A stretch of DNA of 64,000 nt from Paenibacillus rubinfantis (GCF_001486505.1 NZ_LN909066.1:1096452-1160451); one strand, 5' to 3'. Counted from the stretch's first letter, positions 27,307 through 36,021 are shown. Numbers and translations are program-made. The notes: generated by a model not told the origin, from the letters alone.

Positions 27307-28659
27307 GTGAAATCTGAACCTACTACGCTGCAAAAAAAACTACTGCCCCGCCACATCAGCTTTATGGCCATGGGGGGCGTCATCGGTACGGGAATCTTCA
27401 AAGGCAGCGCCGAGACGGTTAGCCTGGCGGGTCCCGGCGTGATCTTCTCTTACGCCTTCGCCGGATTGCTGCTGCTGGTCGTCATGGGCGCCATTGCTGA
27501 GCTGGCGACCGCATATCCCGGCCGAAATATGAAGGATTTTATTCGGGAAGCGTTTGGCGAACGCATCTCCTTTATCTTGGGTTGGCTTTATTGCTTCATG
27601 TGGCTGGCGGTCTGCGTGATCGAAGTGATCGCCGCCGGCAGCTTCCTCCAGTTCTGGCTGCCGGATGTCCCGCTGTGGGTACTCAGCTTGGCCAGCGCGG
27701 TCTTTATTCTGGCGGTAAATATGATGAGTGTAGGGGGCTATGGCGAATTTGAATTTTGGCTCGCCGGGATCAAAATCGCGATGATCATCGTCTTTATCCT
27801 GCTTGGCGCAGCCATGCTGTTTGGTCTCCTTCCCGGTTCCGAAGCGCCGTTTCCGCATAATTACAGCGACTATGGCGGCTTTTTCCCGAACGGCTGGACG
27901 GCGATCTTCTCGGCGCTGCTGGTCGTTATGTTCTCCTACGGCGGCTCGGAGCTAATCGGACTCACCTTGTCGGAAGCCAAGGACGCAGAAAAGGTGCTGC
28001 CCCGGGTGGTCAAAAACTTTATTTTGCGCGTGGTGTTGTTTTATACCTTGCCGATTTTGATCATTTGCGGTCTTGTTCCGTGGAACAGTCTCAGCGAACA
28101 GACCAGCCCGTTTGTCCAGGTGCTGACATCGGCGGGACTGCAAGGTGCGGCGCATCTGATGAACTTCATCCTGATTACAGCCGTCTTGTCCGCAGCCAAT
28201 TCCGGTATTTACGGCGCAACCCGGATGCTCCATTCCATGGCTACCGGAGGCGAAGCGCCGGCCGGGCTGGCGCGGATTTCGGCCAAAGGCGTTCCGATCA
28301 ACAGCTTGATCCTCAGCGGTATCGTCCTGATCCTTGGCTCCATGCTCGCCGTGTTTAATCAAGCGGGTTTGTTCCGCCTGTTGATGGCTGTGCCCGGCTT
28401 TGTCGTGCTGCTCGTGTGGATTACGATCTGCTTGTCCCAGTTGAAGCTGCGCAAGCGTTATCCGGTGACACCTAGCTTTAAGGTCTGGGGCTTCCCCTAT
28501 ATTACGGGGCTGACCGTGGTTTGCTTATCCGTGATTGCTCTGCTGTTCCTGTTTGATGCGCAAAATCGAATCAGCATCGGCGTTTGCTTGACTGTGCTCG
28601 CCCTGTTGATCGTGTGGTCGACCGTCCGTTTCCGCTCGCGCCCGAGCCATAAAGGATAG
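27307..28659 (+). CDS. Amino acid permease, APC family
   Basis: A 450-residue transporter with twelve predicted membrane helices. The N-terminal signature ISFMAMGGVIGTGIFKGSA lies in helix 1, the substrate-binding unwound region of this family. Overall it resembles the AAT group (AapA, RocE, AnsP), which takes up neutral or basic amino acids with protons; the substrate is not determinable. The GTG start follows AGGGGG about 10 nt upstream. It is divergent from the LplB-like gene. Confidence 0.93.
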   Translation: MKSEPTTLQKKLLPRHISFMAMGGVIGTGIFKGSAETVSLAGPGVIFSYAFAGLLLLVVMGAIAELATAYPGRNMKDFIREAFGERISFILGWLYCFMWLAVCVIEVIAAGSFLQFWLPDVPLWVLSLASAVFILAVNMMSVGGYGEFEFWLAGIKIAMIIVFILLGAAMLFGLLPGSEAPFPHNYSDYGGFFPNGWTAIFSALLVVMFSYGGSELIGLTLSEAKDAEKVLPRVVKNFILRVVLFYTLPILIICGLVPWNSLSEQTSPFVQVLTSAGLQGAAHLMNFILITAVLSAANSGIYGATRMLHSMATGGEAPAGLARISAKGVPINSLILSGIVLILGSMLAVFNQAGLFRLLMAVPGFVVLLVWITICLSQLKLRKRYPVTPSFKVWGFPYITGLTVVCLSVIALLFLFDAQNRISIGVCLTVLALLIVWSTVRFRSRPSHKG

Positions 28660-28754
28660 TTCTGTAGTCGAACCCTGCATTCCCCTGTTCTCCCGTCCCC
28701 CCGCCCATGATACAATGGGGGTAGAGGAGAGAGAATACGACTTTGGGGGAAACT

Positions 28755-29300
28755 ATGGAACTTCAGGTTGTTACCGAACTGTTGTCGAGCAAGCCGAAAT
28801 GGCGCTACCGGATCGCTCGCCGACTCCGGAACGCTTACCGATATGATACCGCCTTTTGGCGGTCCGCCGTTGCCGGCCCCTGGGGGGCCGGCATGTTCGC
28901 GTTTGGCCTGCTGGCGTTGGGCATGCCGACCGGGCTTGGCACCGCGGTCGACCTGCTGCTGTTCCTGTTGGCCGGAACGCTGGGCCTGTACCTGACCGCC
29001 CACACCGCCGCGCTGCTGCTGGCGTTGATCGGCGTGCCGATCCCCCGTCTGTTTACGGGCGCGGTGCTGTTTGATTTTGCCGCCGTTTTCGTGATCTTCA
29101 ACTATAACGAGGTCTCCGCGGCCGCGTCGGCGGTCGTGGCCGGAGGAATCAGCCTGGCGGGGATCGCCGCCGGGCTGTTATTTTGCCGGGAGATCAAAAA
29201 AGGGGCCACCGTCGCCATCTCCGGCGAAGCCGCGGACGAAGTGTTTGGCGGTTACCCGAAGCCCCCGCTCCGGCCGTGCCCAGCCTGGCCGACCAGCTAG
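28755..29300 (+). CDS. Membrane domain of a frameshifted alpha/beta hydrolase
   Basis: 181 residues with four or five membrane helices (about 35-165), followed by KKGATVAISGEAADEVFGGYPKPP and then an unnatural tail. I read this as the N-terminal half of the gene continued from 29183 in another frame. Adding one C to the C5 run at 29262-29266 would join ...GGYPKPP directly to APAVPSLADQL of the next frame. Either ATG 28755 (GGGGGA close upstream) or TTG 28743 (GAGGAG upstream) could be the start. A true one-base deletion and a sequencing error cannot be told apart here. Confidence 0.65.
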   Translation: MELQVVTELLSSKPKWRYRIARRLRNAYRYDTAFWRSAVAGPWGAGMFAFGLLALGMPTGLGTAVDLLLFLLAGTLGLYLTAHTAALLLALIGVPIPRLFTGAVLFDFAAVFVIFNYNEVSAAASAVVAGGISLAGIAAGLLFCREIKKGATVAISGEAADEVFGGYPKPPLRPCPAWPTS

Positions 29301-31042
29301 AGAGCCCCGCCGAGCCGGGCCCCTATGAAGTGTCGACCTTGACGTACGGCAGCGGGAACGACGCTTGGCAGCCGGAATATGGCGCAGCGGTCGATATCAC
29401 CTCCGAGGCCGTAGATGCCTCGGCTTATATCAAAAAGTGGTCGGTCTATCGGACCGCCTATTGGGGCTTTAATCAGCGCGCGTTGCCGCTGAACGGAAGA
29501 GTCTGGATGCCCGCGGCGGCCGAGGCGAGCGTAGATGGACGAACCGACGGAGGCACCGGCGCTGAGGGCCAAGGCCAATTCCCGCTCGTCCTGATCGTTC
29601 ACGGCAACCACCTGATGGAGGATTTCTCCGACGATGGGTACGCTTATCTCGGGGAACTGCTGGCCAGCCGTAGTTTTATCGCCGTCTCCATCGATGAGAA
29701 CTTCCTGAATTATTCCGTGTGGACGGGAATTCCCGACAACGATATGAAGGTCCGGGCCTGGATCTTGCTGAAGCATTTGCAGCAGATCGGCACTTTTGCC
29801 GCTGAGCCCGGCAACCCGTTATATAACAAAATTGATTTTACCCGCGTTGGCCTGGCCGGCCATTCCCGTGGCGGCCAAGCGGTCGCGATGGCCGCGGATT
29901 ACAAGGACTGGTTCGGGGACGACGCCGAGCTGATGCAAAGCCTAGCCTCCTTCCGGATCGAAGCGGTCGCCGCCATTGCCCCCACCGACAAGAAGGTGGA
30001 CGGGAAGTTCACCCAACTGAAGGATGTCAGCTATTTGACGCTGCAAGGCGCGCGGGACGGCGACGTTAGTGACTTTGACGGCGATCGGCAGTATATGCGG
30101 ACGAGTTACTCGCAAGGCGGAAGCCGATTTAAAGCTTCGCTGTACATCGGGGACGCCAATCACAGCCAATTCAACAGCAGCTGGGGCGGCCGCGATGTCA
30201 GCTATCCAAAAGGCATCCTGCTCAGCCGCAACGGGATGCTGTCGCCTAACGAGCAGCGCAGCATCGCCAAAGTGTATCTCTCGGCTTTCTTCGAGGAAAC
30301 ACTGCGCGGCGGAGTGTCCGGAGCCAACGACTACAACTACCTCCCGCTGCTGCAGGATTACCGCACCGGTTCAGCCTGGCTCCCGGATACCGCCTATTAC
30401 AACCGGTTTGAGAGCGGTGCGTTCGCCGCATGGGCCCGCTACGACGAGGATTCGAACCGGATGACGCTGCCGGGCGGCGGCAAAGCGGAGGCCAGCGCCC
30501 TGTCCTGGAAGGAAGAAGATGCGAAAAACCGGCAAAACGGCGGCAAGCCGTCGCGTGGGATCGTCCTGGAACGCCGGCAAAACGGCGACGAGCCTTCCAC
30601 TTACGCGCTGACCTGGGAACACGGCGCTCCCCTCCCGGTCGGAGGCAAACCGGAGGCGCTGGCGTTCTCGTTGACCGACCGCAGCTTCGAGCTAGAGGAC
30701 GGCGATACGCCGGATGCCGCCTTGGCTTCGGGCACCGTCACACTGGAGATCGAGCTGACCGACGGCAATGGCACCTCTGTTCGGCTGCCGTTGGCGCGGT
30801 TCATGGATGCCGAGCCGCTCCCCGTGACCTCGTTTACGATCCATCCTTGGCTGGAACGTCACCTGTCCGGCGGCAAATACAAGCATCCGACGGAAGCGGT
30901 CTATCAGACCTACCGCCTGTCCCTGGCGGACTTCGCCGCCGCCGACCCGGACTTTGCTCCGGACACCGGCATCCGGAGATTGGCTTTCCGCCTCAGCGGC
31001 GGCTCCGCCAAGCTGATGCTCGACGATATCGGGGTTTATTAA
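29183..31042 (+). CDS. Alpha/beta hydrolase, catalytic half of the frameshifted gene
   Basis: The frame is open from 29183 but natural-looking protein begins only at about 29267 (PAPAVPSLADQLESPAEPGPY). A hydrolase domain related to chlorophyllase/PET-hydrolase-like proteins follows, with LVLIVHGNH as oxyanion region and nucleophile elbow GLAGHSRGGQA (Ser codon near 29860). The C-terminal 230 residues look like a beta-rich accessory domain ending LRLAFRLSGGSAKLMLDDIG-like sequence. No good ribosome binding site precedes this frame, which supports fusion with the membrane domain upstream. Substrate unknown. A strong terminator follows. Confidence 0.72.
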   Translation: MPGDQKRGHRRHLRRSRGRSVWRLPEAPAPAVPSLADQLESPAEPGPYEVSTLTYGSGNDAWQPEYGAAVDITSEAVDASAYIKKWSVYRTAYWGFNQRALPLNGRVWMPAAAEASVDGRTDGGTGAEGQGQFPLVLIVHGNHLMEDFSDDGYAYLGELLASRSFIAVSIDENFLNYSVWTGIPDNDMKVRAWILLKHLQQIGTFAAEPGNPLYNKIDFTRVGLAGHSRGGQAVAMAADYKDWFGDDAELMQSLASFRIEAVAAIAPTDKKVDGKFTQLKDVSYLTLQGARDGDVSDFDGDRQYMRTSYSQGGSRFKASLYIGDANHSQFNSSWGGRDVSYPKGILLSRNGMLSPNEQRSIAKVYLSAFFEETLRGGVSGANDYNYLPLLQDYRTGSAWLPDTAYYNRFESGAFAAWARYDEDSNRMTLPGGGKAEASALSWKEEDAKNRQNGGKPSRGIVLERRQNGDEPSTYALTWEHGAPLPVGGKPEALAFSLTDRSFELEDGDTPDAALASGTVTLEIELTDGNGTSVRLPLARFMDAEPLPVTSFTIHPWLERHLSGGKYKHPTEAVYQTYRLSLADFAAADPDFAPDTGIRRLAFRLSGGSAKLMLDDIGVY

Positions 31043-31044
31043 CG

Positions 31045-31107
31045 CAAAAAAACGCTTATTCCCGGCACCGCCTGACGGCGCTGTTGGGATAAGCGTTTCT
31101 TTTTTTA
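31045..31107. terminator. Bidirectional terminator
   Basis: AAACGCTTATTCCC pairs with GGGATAAGCGTTT, with A-rich and T-rich flanks. It lies between the convergent hydrolase and GbsR-type genes. Confidence 0.9.
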
Positions 31108-31116
31108 TATGGGGAG

Positions 31117-31671
31117 CTATTCGGTTTCTTTCGGTACCAGCTTGTAAATCTCTCCGCTTTCCATCGTATCGATCAACCGGTCCAGCCATTCGTAATACTT
31201 GATCGTTTCTTTCATCTTGCGTACGTCTTCCTCCAGCACCCGGCGGAGCGGTCCTTCCGCTTCCTCCGCCATCGCTTTGGTCAATTCGTCAATCGAGCGG
31301 CGCAGCACCAGAATGTTGCTCTCCACCGCTTTTCTCCATTTGATCGCGAAAAAGTCCGTAAACGTCTGGTACCAATCGTACTCCACTTCATATAAGTCCT
31401 TGCGGGAGCCTTTCTCCCACACTTTATTAACCATTTTGAGATCCAGCAGGGTGCGGACTCCCGTGCTCATGCTGGTTTTGCTCATTTTCATTTCCATGCC
31501 CATCTCGTCGAGGGTCATCGGCTTGTCGGCAAAGAAGAGCAGACCATACAAATGTCCTGTCGATAAAGAAACTCCATACAAGTCCATATTCCGCCCGATC
31601 GCTTCGATCACGCGCTTGCGTACCTTCATTAATAATGCCTGCTGCTCATCGGTGAGCTGGTCCAAGCTCAT
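31117..31671 (-). CDS. GbsR/MarR-type regulator of glycine betaine uptake
   Basis: 184 residues of the GbsR/OpcR branch of MarR-like winged-helix proteins. The helix-turn-helix is MTLDEMGMEMKMSKTSMSTGVRTL (about 52-75; key region DEMGMEMKMSKTSMS). The C-terminal half is helical and amphipathic. AGGAGG precedes the ATG. It is divergent from the opuA operon; in Bacillus relatives such proteins repress osmoprotectant import or synthesis genes and respond to choline or betaine (family knowledge). A role at opuA is therefore likely but inferred. Confidence 0.88.
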   Translation of the reverse strand: MSLDQLTDEQQALLMKVRKRVIEAIGRNMDLYGVSLSTGHLYGLLFFADKPMTLDEMGMEMKMSKTSMSTGVRTLLDLKMVNKVWEKGSRKDLYEVEYDWYQTFTDFFAIKWRKAVESNILVLRRSIDELTKAMAEEAEGPLRRVLEEDVRKMKETIKYYEWLDRLIDTMESGEIYKLVPKETE

Positions 31672-31845
31672 GCTTGCAACCTCCTATTCATTTGCAAAAA
31701 AACTCTCCGGCTGTCGCGCGTTGTTCCGCGAATCTAAGTCGCGTGCGGCTCAACGCTTATTCTATCTTAAGAAAGTCAAGCCCAAAAGTAAAGAAGTTGC
31801 CTAGGTAGCATTTGGGAGGATTCCGGAGTTATCCGGAGGTTCTTT

Positions 31846-31876
31846 ACGTTCAGTTTTTTCTGTACGTTCCTTACGT
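31846..31876. promoter_or_regulatory. ACGT-rich dyad, candidate operator
   Basis: ACGTTCAG and CTGTACGT are separated by six T and are complementary except one base; ACGTACG follows at 31873. It lies in the 346-bp gap between the GbsR-type gene and opuAA. Nothing else gene-like was seen in 31672-32017. Confidence 0.3.
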
Positions 31877-32017
31877 ACGGTTTTCATCTTTGCGTTATGA
31901 ATGGGGGCTTTGTTACACTTACATCACGGATTGATGCGATATGAACTCGCTAAGTGATTGGTTGCCGCGAAGGCGTATCGAAGGGGGAGCTCGAGGATTT
32001 AGAAAAGGAGTGAATCT

Positions 32018-33262
32018 ATGAATCAGCCATTATTACAAGTACGTGAAGTTAGCAAACTATTTGGCCCTCATGCGGAGCAGGGGGTGCCTCTATTAAAGCA
32101 AGGCTACACTAAAGAGCGCCTGTTGAAGGAAAAAGGCATCACCGTTGGCGTCGGACAGGTCAGCCTGGACATCCGCGAAGGCGAGATTTTCGTCATCATG
32201 GGTTTGTCCGGGAGCGGTAAATCGACGCTGGTTCGCATGCTCAATCGATTGATTGAACCTACAGCCGGCGAGATTCTGCTGCATGACCGGGACCTCCGCA
32301 AAATGAATAAAGCCGAACTCCGCGAGGTTCGACGTAAATCGATCAGCATGGTATTCCAGAAGTTCGCCTTATTCCCGCACCGGACTGTCCTGCAGAACGT
32401 GGAATACGGACTGGAAATCCAGAAGGTCGCGAAAAAAGAACGCCGCGACAAAGCAATGCAAGCCCTGGAGCTCGTCGGCTTGAAGGGCTGGGAGCTTAAG
32501 ATGCCGGATCAGTTGAGCGGCGGCATGCAGCAACGGGTCGGCTTGGCCCGTGCGCTGGCCAATGATCCGGAAATCCTGCTGATGGACGAAGCGTTCAGCG
32601 CGCTGGACCCGCTCATTCGCCGCGACATGCAAGACGAGCTGCTAGAGCTGCAGGAGAAGATGAAGAAAACGATCGTCTTCATTACGCATGATTTGGATGA
32701 GGCCCTCCGTCTTGGCGACCGGATCGCCTTGATGAAGGATGGGGCGCTCGTCCAAATCGGCACGCCGGAGGAAATGCTCATGAACCCGGCCAACCGTTAT
32801 GTCGAGCGGTTTATCGAGGACGTGGATCTGTCCAAGGTGTTAACCGCAGCCCGCGTCATGCGCCGGCCGGAAACGGTCACGTTAGATCGGGGACCTCGCG
32901 TTGCGCTTGAGCTGATGCGAGAGCGGGGCATCTCCAACCTGTTCGTCATCGACCGGGGCAAACGCCTGCTTGGCGTAATTACGGCCGAGGACGCCTCACG
33001 CGCCGCCAAATCAGGTGCCGGCCTGGAGGACATCCTCATTACAGACGGCCCCCGTGTGGCTCCGGATACCGTACTGAGCGATCTTTTTGAGGTCACCAGC
33101 TCTTCCAAGGTTCCGCTGGCTGTCGTTGACGAGCAAGAACGCTTGCTTGGCGTCATCGTACGCGGCGCCGTGCTGGGAGCCCTGGCCGGAGAACATCATG
33201 AAGCCAAGGAGGTGAGCCCGGATGAAGTCCATACCGAAATTGCCGTTAGCCGAGTGGATTGA
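32018..33262 (+). CDS. opuAA: Glycine betaine ABC transporter ATPase (OpuAA type)
   Basis: A 414-residue ATPase subunit of a quaternary-amine importer. It shows Walker A GLSGSGKST, signature LSGGMQQR, Walker B ILLMDEAFSALDP and ITHD. The C-terminal 120 residues carry tandem CBS domains, which in OpuA sense ionic strength or cyclic di-AMP and gate transport (family knowledge). The N-terminal stretch before the ATPase core is typical of OpuAA/ProV. Its last 41 bases overlap the permease gene. AAAGGAGTGA precedes the ATG. Confidence 0.95.
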   Translation: MNQPLLQVREVSKLFGPHAEQGVPLLKQGYTKERLLKEKGITVGVGQVSLDIREGEIFVIMGLSGSGKSTLVRMLNRLIEPTAGEILLHDRDLRKMNKAELREVRRKSISMVFQKFALFPHRTVLQNVEYGLEIQKVAKKERRDKAMQALELVGLKGWELKMPDQLSGGMQQRVGLARALANDPEILLMDEAFSALDPLIRRDMQDELLELQEKMKKTIVFITHDLDEALRLGDRIALMKDGALVQIGTPEEMLMNPANRYVERFIEDVDLSKVLTAARVMRRPETVTLDRGPRVALELMRERGISNLFVIDRGKRLLGVITAEDASRAAKSGAGLEDILITDGPRVAPDTVLSDLFEVTSSSKVPLAVVDEQERLLGVIVRGAVLGALAGEHHEAKEVSPDEVHTEIAVSRVD

Positions 33263-34067
33263 GTCGCTGGTCGACGGAATGGAGCGTACGCTTGGGGGAT
33301 TTTTCGACGGATTGTCCTTGACGATCGAAACGATCGTTGACTTTTTCGCCGGATTGTTTCTTCTGCCGCATCCCCTGCTCTTTATTGCCATCATCGGAAT
33401 CATCGCTTATTTGATTGGAAAATGGCAGCTGACTCTGTTCACTGTTATCGGTTTTCTGCTGATCGACAACCTGGGCTATTGGACCGAGACGATGAACACG
33501 TTAGGCCTGGTGATCACCTCCGGCTTGATTTCAATCCTGTTGGGCATTCCAATTGGCATCTGGAGCGCCTACAGCAAGGTCGTTCATCGCATCGTCTCGC
33601 CGCTGCTGGATTTCATGCAGACGATGCCGGCGTTCGTCTATCTGCTTCCGGCCGTGACGTTTTTCAGTCTAGGCGTCGTTCCCGGGGTCATCGCCTCGGT
33701 GATCTTCGCCATCCCACCGACGATCCGGCTCACTTATCTGGGTATTAAGCAAGTGTCCGGCGAGCTAACGGAAGCCGCCAACGCCTTCGGCTCCACGTCG
33801 TGGCAGAAGCTGTTTAAGGTGGAGTTGCCGCTCGCCATGCCGACCTTGATGGCCGGGGTGAACCAGACGATCATGCTGTCGTTGTCGATGGTCGTTATCG
33901 CCTCGATGATCGGTGCGCAGGGCATTGGGGCCACCGTTTACCGGGCGGTCACCCAGTTGAAAATCGGGCAAGGGTTTGAGGCTGGTCTGGCGGTAGTCGT
34001 TCTGGCGATTGTGCTCGACCGTTTTACGCAAAACCTGTTTAAATCCAAAACACAAAGGGGAGATTAA
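33222..34067 (+). CDS. opuAB: Glycine betaine ABC transporter permease (OpuAB type)
   Basis: A 281-residue permease with an amphipathic N-terminus (about 1-45) and about seven membrane segments. The coupling loop reads LTEAANAFGSTSWQKLFKVELPL. AAGGAGGTGA lies before ATG 33222, inside the end of opuAA, so the 41-base overlap is real. It is followed one base later by opuAC. Confidence 0.95.
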   Translation: MKSIPKLPLAEWIESLVDGMERTLGGFFDGLSLTIETIVDFFAGLFLLPHPLLFIAIIGIIAYLIGKWQLTLFTVIGFLLIDNLGYWTETMNTLGLVITSGLISILLGIPIGIWSAYSKVVHRIVSPLLDFMQTMPAFVYLLPAVTFFSLGVVPGVIASVIFAIPPTIRLTYLGIKQVSGELTEAANAFGSTSWQKLFKVELPLAMPTLMAGVNQTIMLSLSMVVIASMIGAQGIGATVYRAVTQLKIGQGFEAGLAVVVLAIVLDRFTQNLFKSKTQRGD

Positions 34068-34068
34068 G

Positions 34069-35016
34069 ATGAAAATGAAAATGACGAGGAAGTTGATGGT
34101 GCTGGCAGGATTGGTGGGCATGTTGGCGTTGTCCGCCTGCGGGCAAGCGAACAATTCTACAGCTGGCGGTACAAACAACACGCCGGATGCTTCGGCAAAC
34201 GGGGCGGGTAACGCCTCTGCTGGAGCCGTCGGCGAGCAAGTCGATTACGAAATCATCGGCATTGACCCTGGTGCCGGAATCATGAAAGCGACCAGCCAAG
34301 CGATCGAAACCTACGGTTTGGATGGCTGGAACCTGATTGAAGGCTCCGGTGCAGCCATGACAGCGATGCTGGACAAAGCGGTCAAAGCCGAAAAGCCGAT
34401 CATCATCACCGGCTGGACGCCACACTGGATGTTCGCCAAATACGATCTGAAATATTTGGAGGATCCGCAAAAGGTCTACGGCGAAGCCGAAGAAATTCAC
34501 ACGGTGGCGCGGAAAGGCTTGAAGGACGACCATCCAACCGCCTATGAATTCCTCGATCGCTTCGAGTGGACGTCGGATGAGATGGGCGAGATCATGACGG
34601 CTATCCAGGAAGGCCAGGACCCGGCGGAAGCCGCCACAGCCTGGGCAGATGCGCACACGGACCGCGTTGACAGCTGGACCGAAGGCTTGACGCCGGTAGA
34701 TGGCGACAAACTCAAGTTGAGCTATGTCGCTTGGGATTCGGAGATCGCCAGCACCAACCTGCTGGAATACGTGCTTGAAAGCAAGCTGGGTTATGACGTT
34801 GAATCCCTCCAAGTTGAAGCCGGCCCAATGTGGACTGGTGTCGCCAGCGGTGACGTCGATGCAACGGCAGCGGCTTGGTTGCCGCTCACCCATGCCGATT
34901 ACTGGGACAAATACGGCGAACAGCTGGACGATCTCGGCGCTAACATGACCGGCGTCAAAACCGGCCTGGTCGTCCCGGCCTACATGAACATCAGCTCGAT
35001 CGAAGATTTGAAGTAA
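34069..35016 (+). CDS. opuAC: Glycine betaine-binding lipoprotein (OpuAC type)
   Basis: A 315-residue binding protein. Signal peptide with lipobox MLALSAC (Cys at about 24), a Thr/Asn/Ala-rich linker and an OpuAC fold. Aromatic residues expected to form the ammonium-binding cage are present, for example IITGWTPHWMFAKYDLKYL and the late TAAAWLPLTHADYW. AAAGGGGAG precedes the ATG. It completes the osmoprotectant importer; no T-rich terminator was seen before the repeat region. Confidence 0.95.
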   Translation: MKMKMTRKLMVLAGLVGMLALSACGQANNSTAGGTNNTPDASANGAGNASAGAVGEQVDYEIIGIDPGAGIMKATSQAIETYGLDGWNLIEGSGAAMTAMLDKAVKAEKPIIITGWTPHWMFAKYDLKYLEDPQKVYGEAEEIHTVARKGLKDDHPTAYEFLDRFEWTSDEMGEIMTAIQEGQDPAEAATAWADAHTDRVDSWTEGLTPVDGDKLKLSYVAWDSEIASTNLLEYVLESKLGYDVESLQVEAGPMWTGVASGDVDATAAAWLPLTHADYWDKYGEQLDDLGANMTGVKTGLVVPAYMNISSIEDLK

Positions 35017-35043
35017 TCGGAGTAACGATTTGACTAGACTAGG

Positions 35044-35245
35044 CCGCGCTTGGCTGGGGTTAAGCTAAGCGTGGCTTAGTTTGGCTGAGCTTGACTGAGC
35101 TGAGTTTGGCTCGGCTAGGCTGAGCTCGACTCAGCTTGGTATGGCTGAGCTTGGCTCGGATGGCTGGGCCGAGCTCGAATCGGAAGGCTGGGGCTAGACT
35201 CAGCACGTTATGCTCAGCTTGGTTCGGATCTTCTCGGCTCGGCAC
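35044..35245. repeat. Degenerate GGCT(T/G)AGC-type simple repeat tract
   Basis: About 200 bp of short imperfect iterations of GGCTGAGCTTGGCT, GACTGAGCTGAG and similar words roughly every 10-16 bp. It follows opuAC and is not coding in any convincing frame. Confidence 0.7.
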
Positions 35246-35258
35246 GCCCTTCTTTTCC

Positions 35259-35441
35259 TAACGGACCTCAGAGACCTTATTCACCCATTTCCCGGCGATT
35301 TCCCGCTGTAACGGACCTCAGGGCCCTTATTGGGCTCTAATCCCAGCAAATAAGCTGCTTTTACCCAAAATAAGGTCATCTAGTTCCGTTACAGCAGAGA
35401 ACACCTGTGAAGTGTAGAAATAACGCCTCCTAGGTCCGTTA
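35259..35441. repeat. Mirror-symmetric 50-bp-period array (TAACGGACCT type)
   Basis: Four 23-bp modules start with TAACGGACCT and end with CCTTATT. Two are direct (35259-35281 and 35309-35331) and two inverted (35369-35391 and 35419-35441). The spacing within each pair is exactly 50 bp, and both nested pairs are centred on 35350. Flanking GCTG/CAGC extends pairing of the inner copies, so the array can form one long hairpin with four paired blocks and loops between. Confidence 0.88.
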
Positions 35442-35471
35442 GCTCTTTAACACTCTCGGTTCAAACGCCAA

Positions 35472-35977
35472 AACCTAGGGGCTGAGTAGCGGAGCGTACA
35501 TGGAGGTACGTGAGCAACGGAAGACCCGGCTGAGTTCAAGATTCGATGCCGCTTCCTCTTCTCTGAAATGGCTTCGTGATCGGAAGATGACTTTTTGAAC
35601 TACCTTATTTTAGTGAAGGTTCAAAAAGTTAGGTTTCGAGCACCGAGAAGGATGGACGAACCTAGGGGCTGAGTAGCGGAGCGTACATGGAGGTACGTGA
35701 GCAACGGAAGACCCGGCTGAGTTCAAGATTCGACGCCGACCCTCTTCTCTGAAATAACTTCGTGATCGGAAGATGACTTTTTGAACTACCTTATTTTACT
35801 GAAGGTTCAAAAAGTTAGGTTTCGAGTACCGAGAAGGTTGGACGAACCTAGGGGCTGAGTAGCGGAGCGTACATGGAGGTACGTGAGCAACGGATGACCC
35901 GGCTGAGTTCAAGATTCGATGCCGCTTCCTCTTCTCTGAAATAACTCCGTGATCGGAAGATGACTTTTTGAACTGCC
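35472..35977. repeat. Three tandem copies of a ~187-bp structured unit
   Basis: The landmark AACCTAGGGGCTGAGTAGCG starts at 35472, 35659 and 35845, giving periods of 187 and 186 bp. Copies are nearly identical. A complete unit runs from GTTCAAAAAGTT (35619 or 35805) to GACTTTTTGAAC (ending 35786 or 35973), which close it as an 11-bp stem. Inside are hairpins CGTAC/GTACG, CGGC/GCCG and CTTC/GAAG. The first copy lacks most of its 5' part. No open reading frame accounts for the conservation; it may be a structured RNA or a small non-coding mobile unit. Confidence 0.85.
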
Positions 35978-35988
35978 TATGAAAAAAG

Positions 35989-36021
35989 GAAGAAGCCACC
36001 CCTATTCGGGGTGGCTTCTTC
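35989..36021. terminator. Perfect 14-bp stem terminator after the repeats
   Basis: GAAGAAGCCACCCC and GGGGTGGCTTCTTC flank a 5-nt loop, with an A-run upstream (35982-35987). It would stop transcription leaving the tandem repeats, and works best on the minus strand as judged by the T-run. The stretch 36022-36225 after it holds no gene I can support. Confidence 0.8.

Noticed and set aside
35060..35245. 61-codon open frame on the minus strand in the GGCTNAGC tract
   Set aside because: It is only the translation of the simple repeat (Ala-Lys-Leu-Ser iterations).
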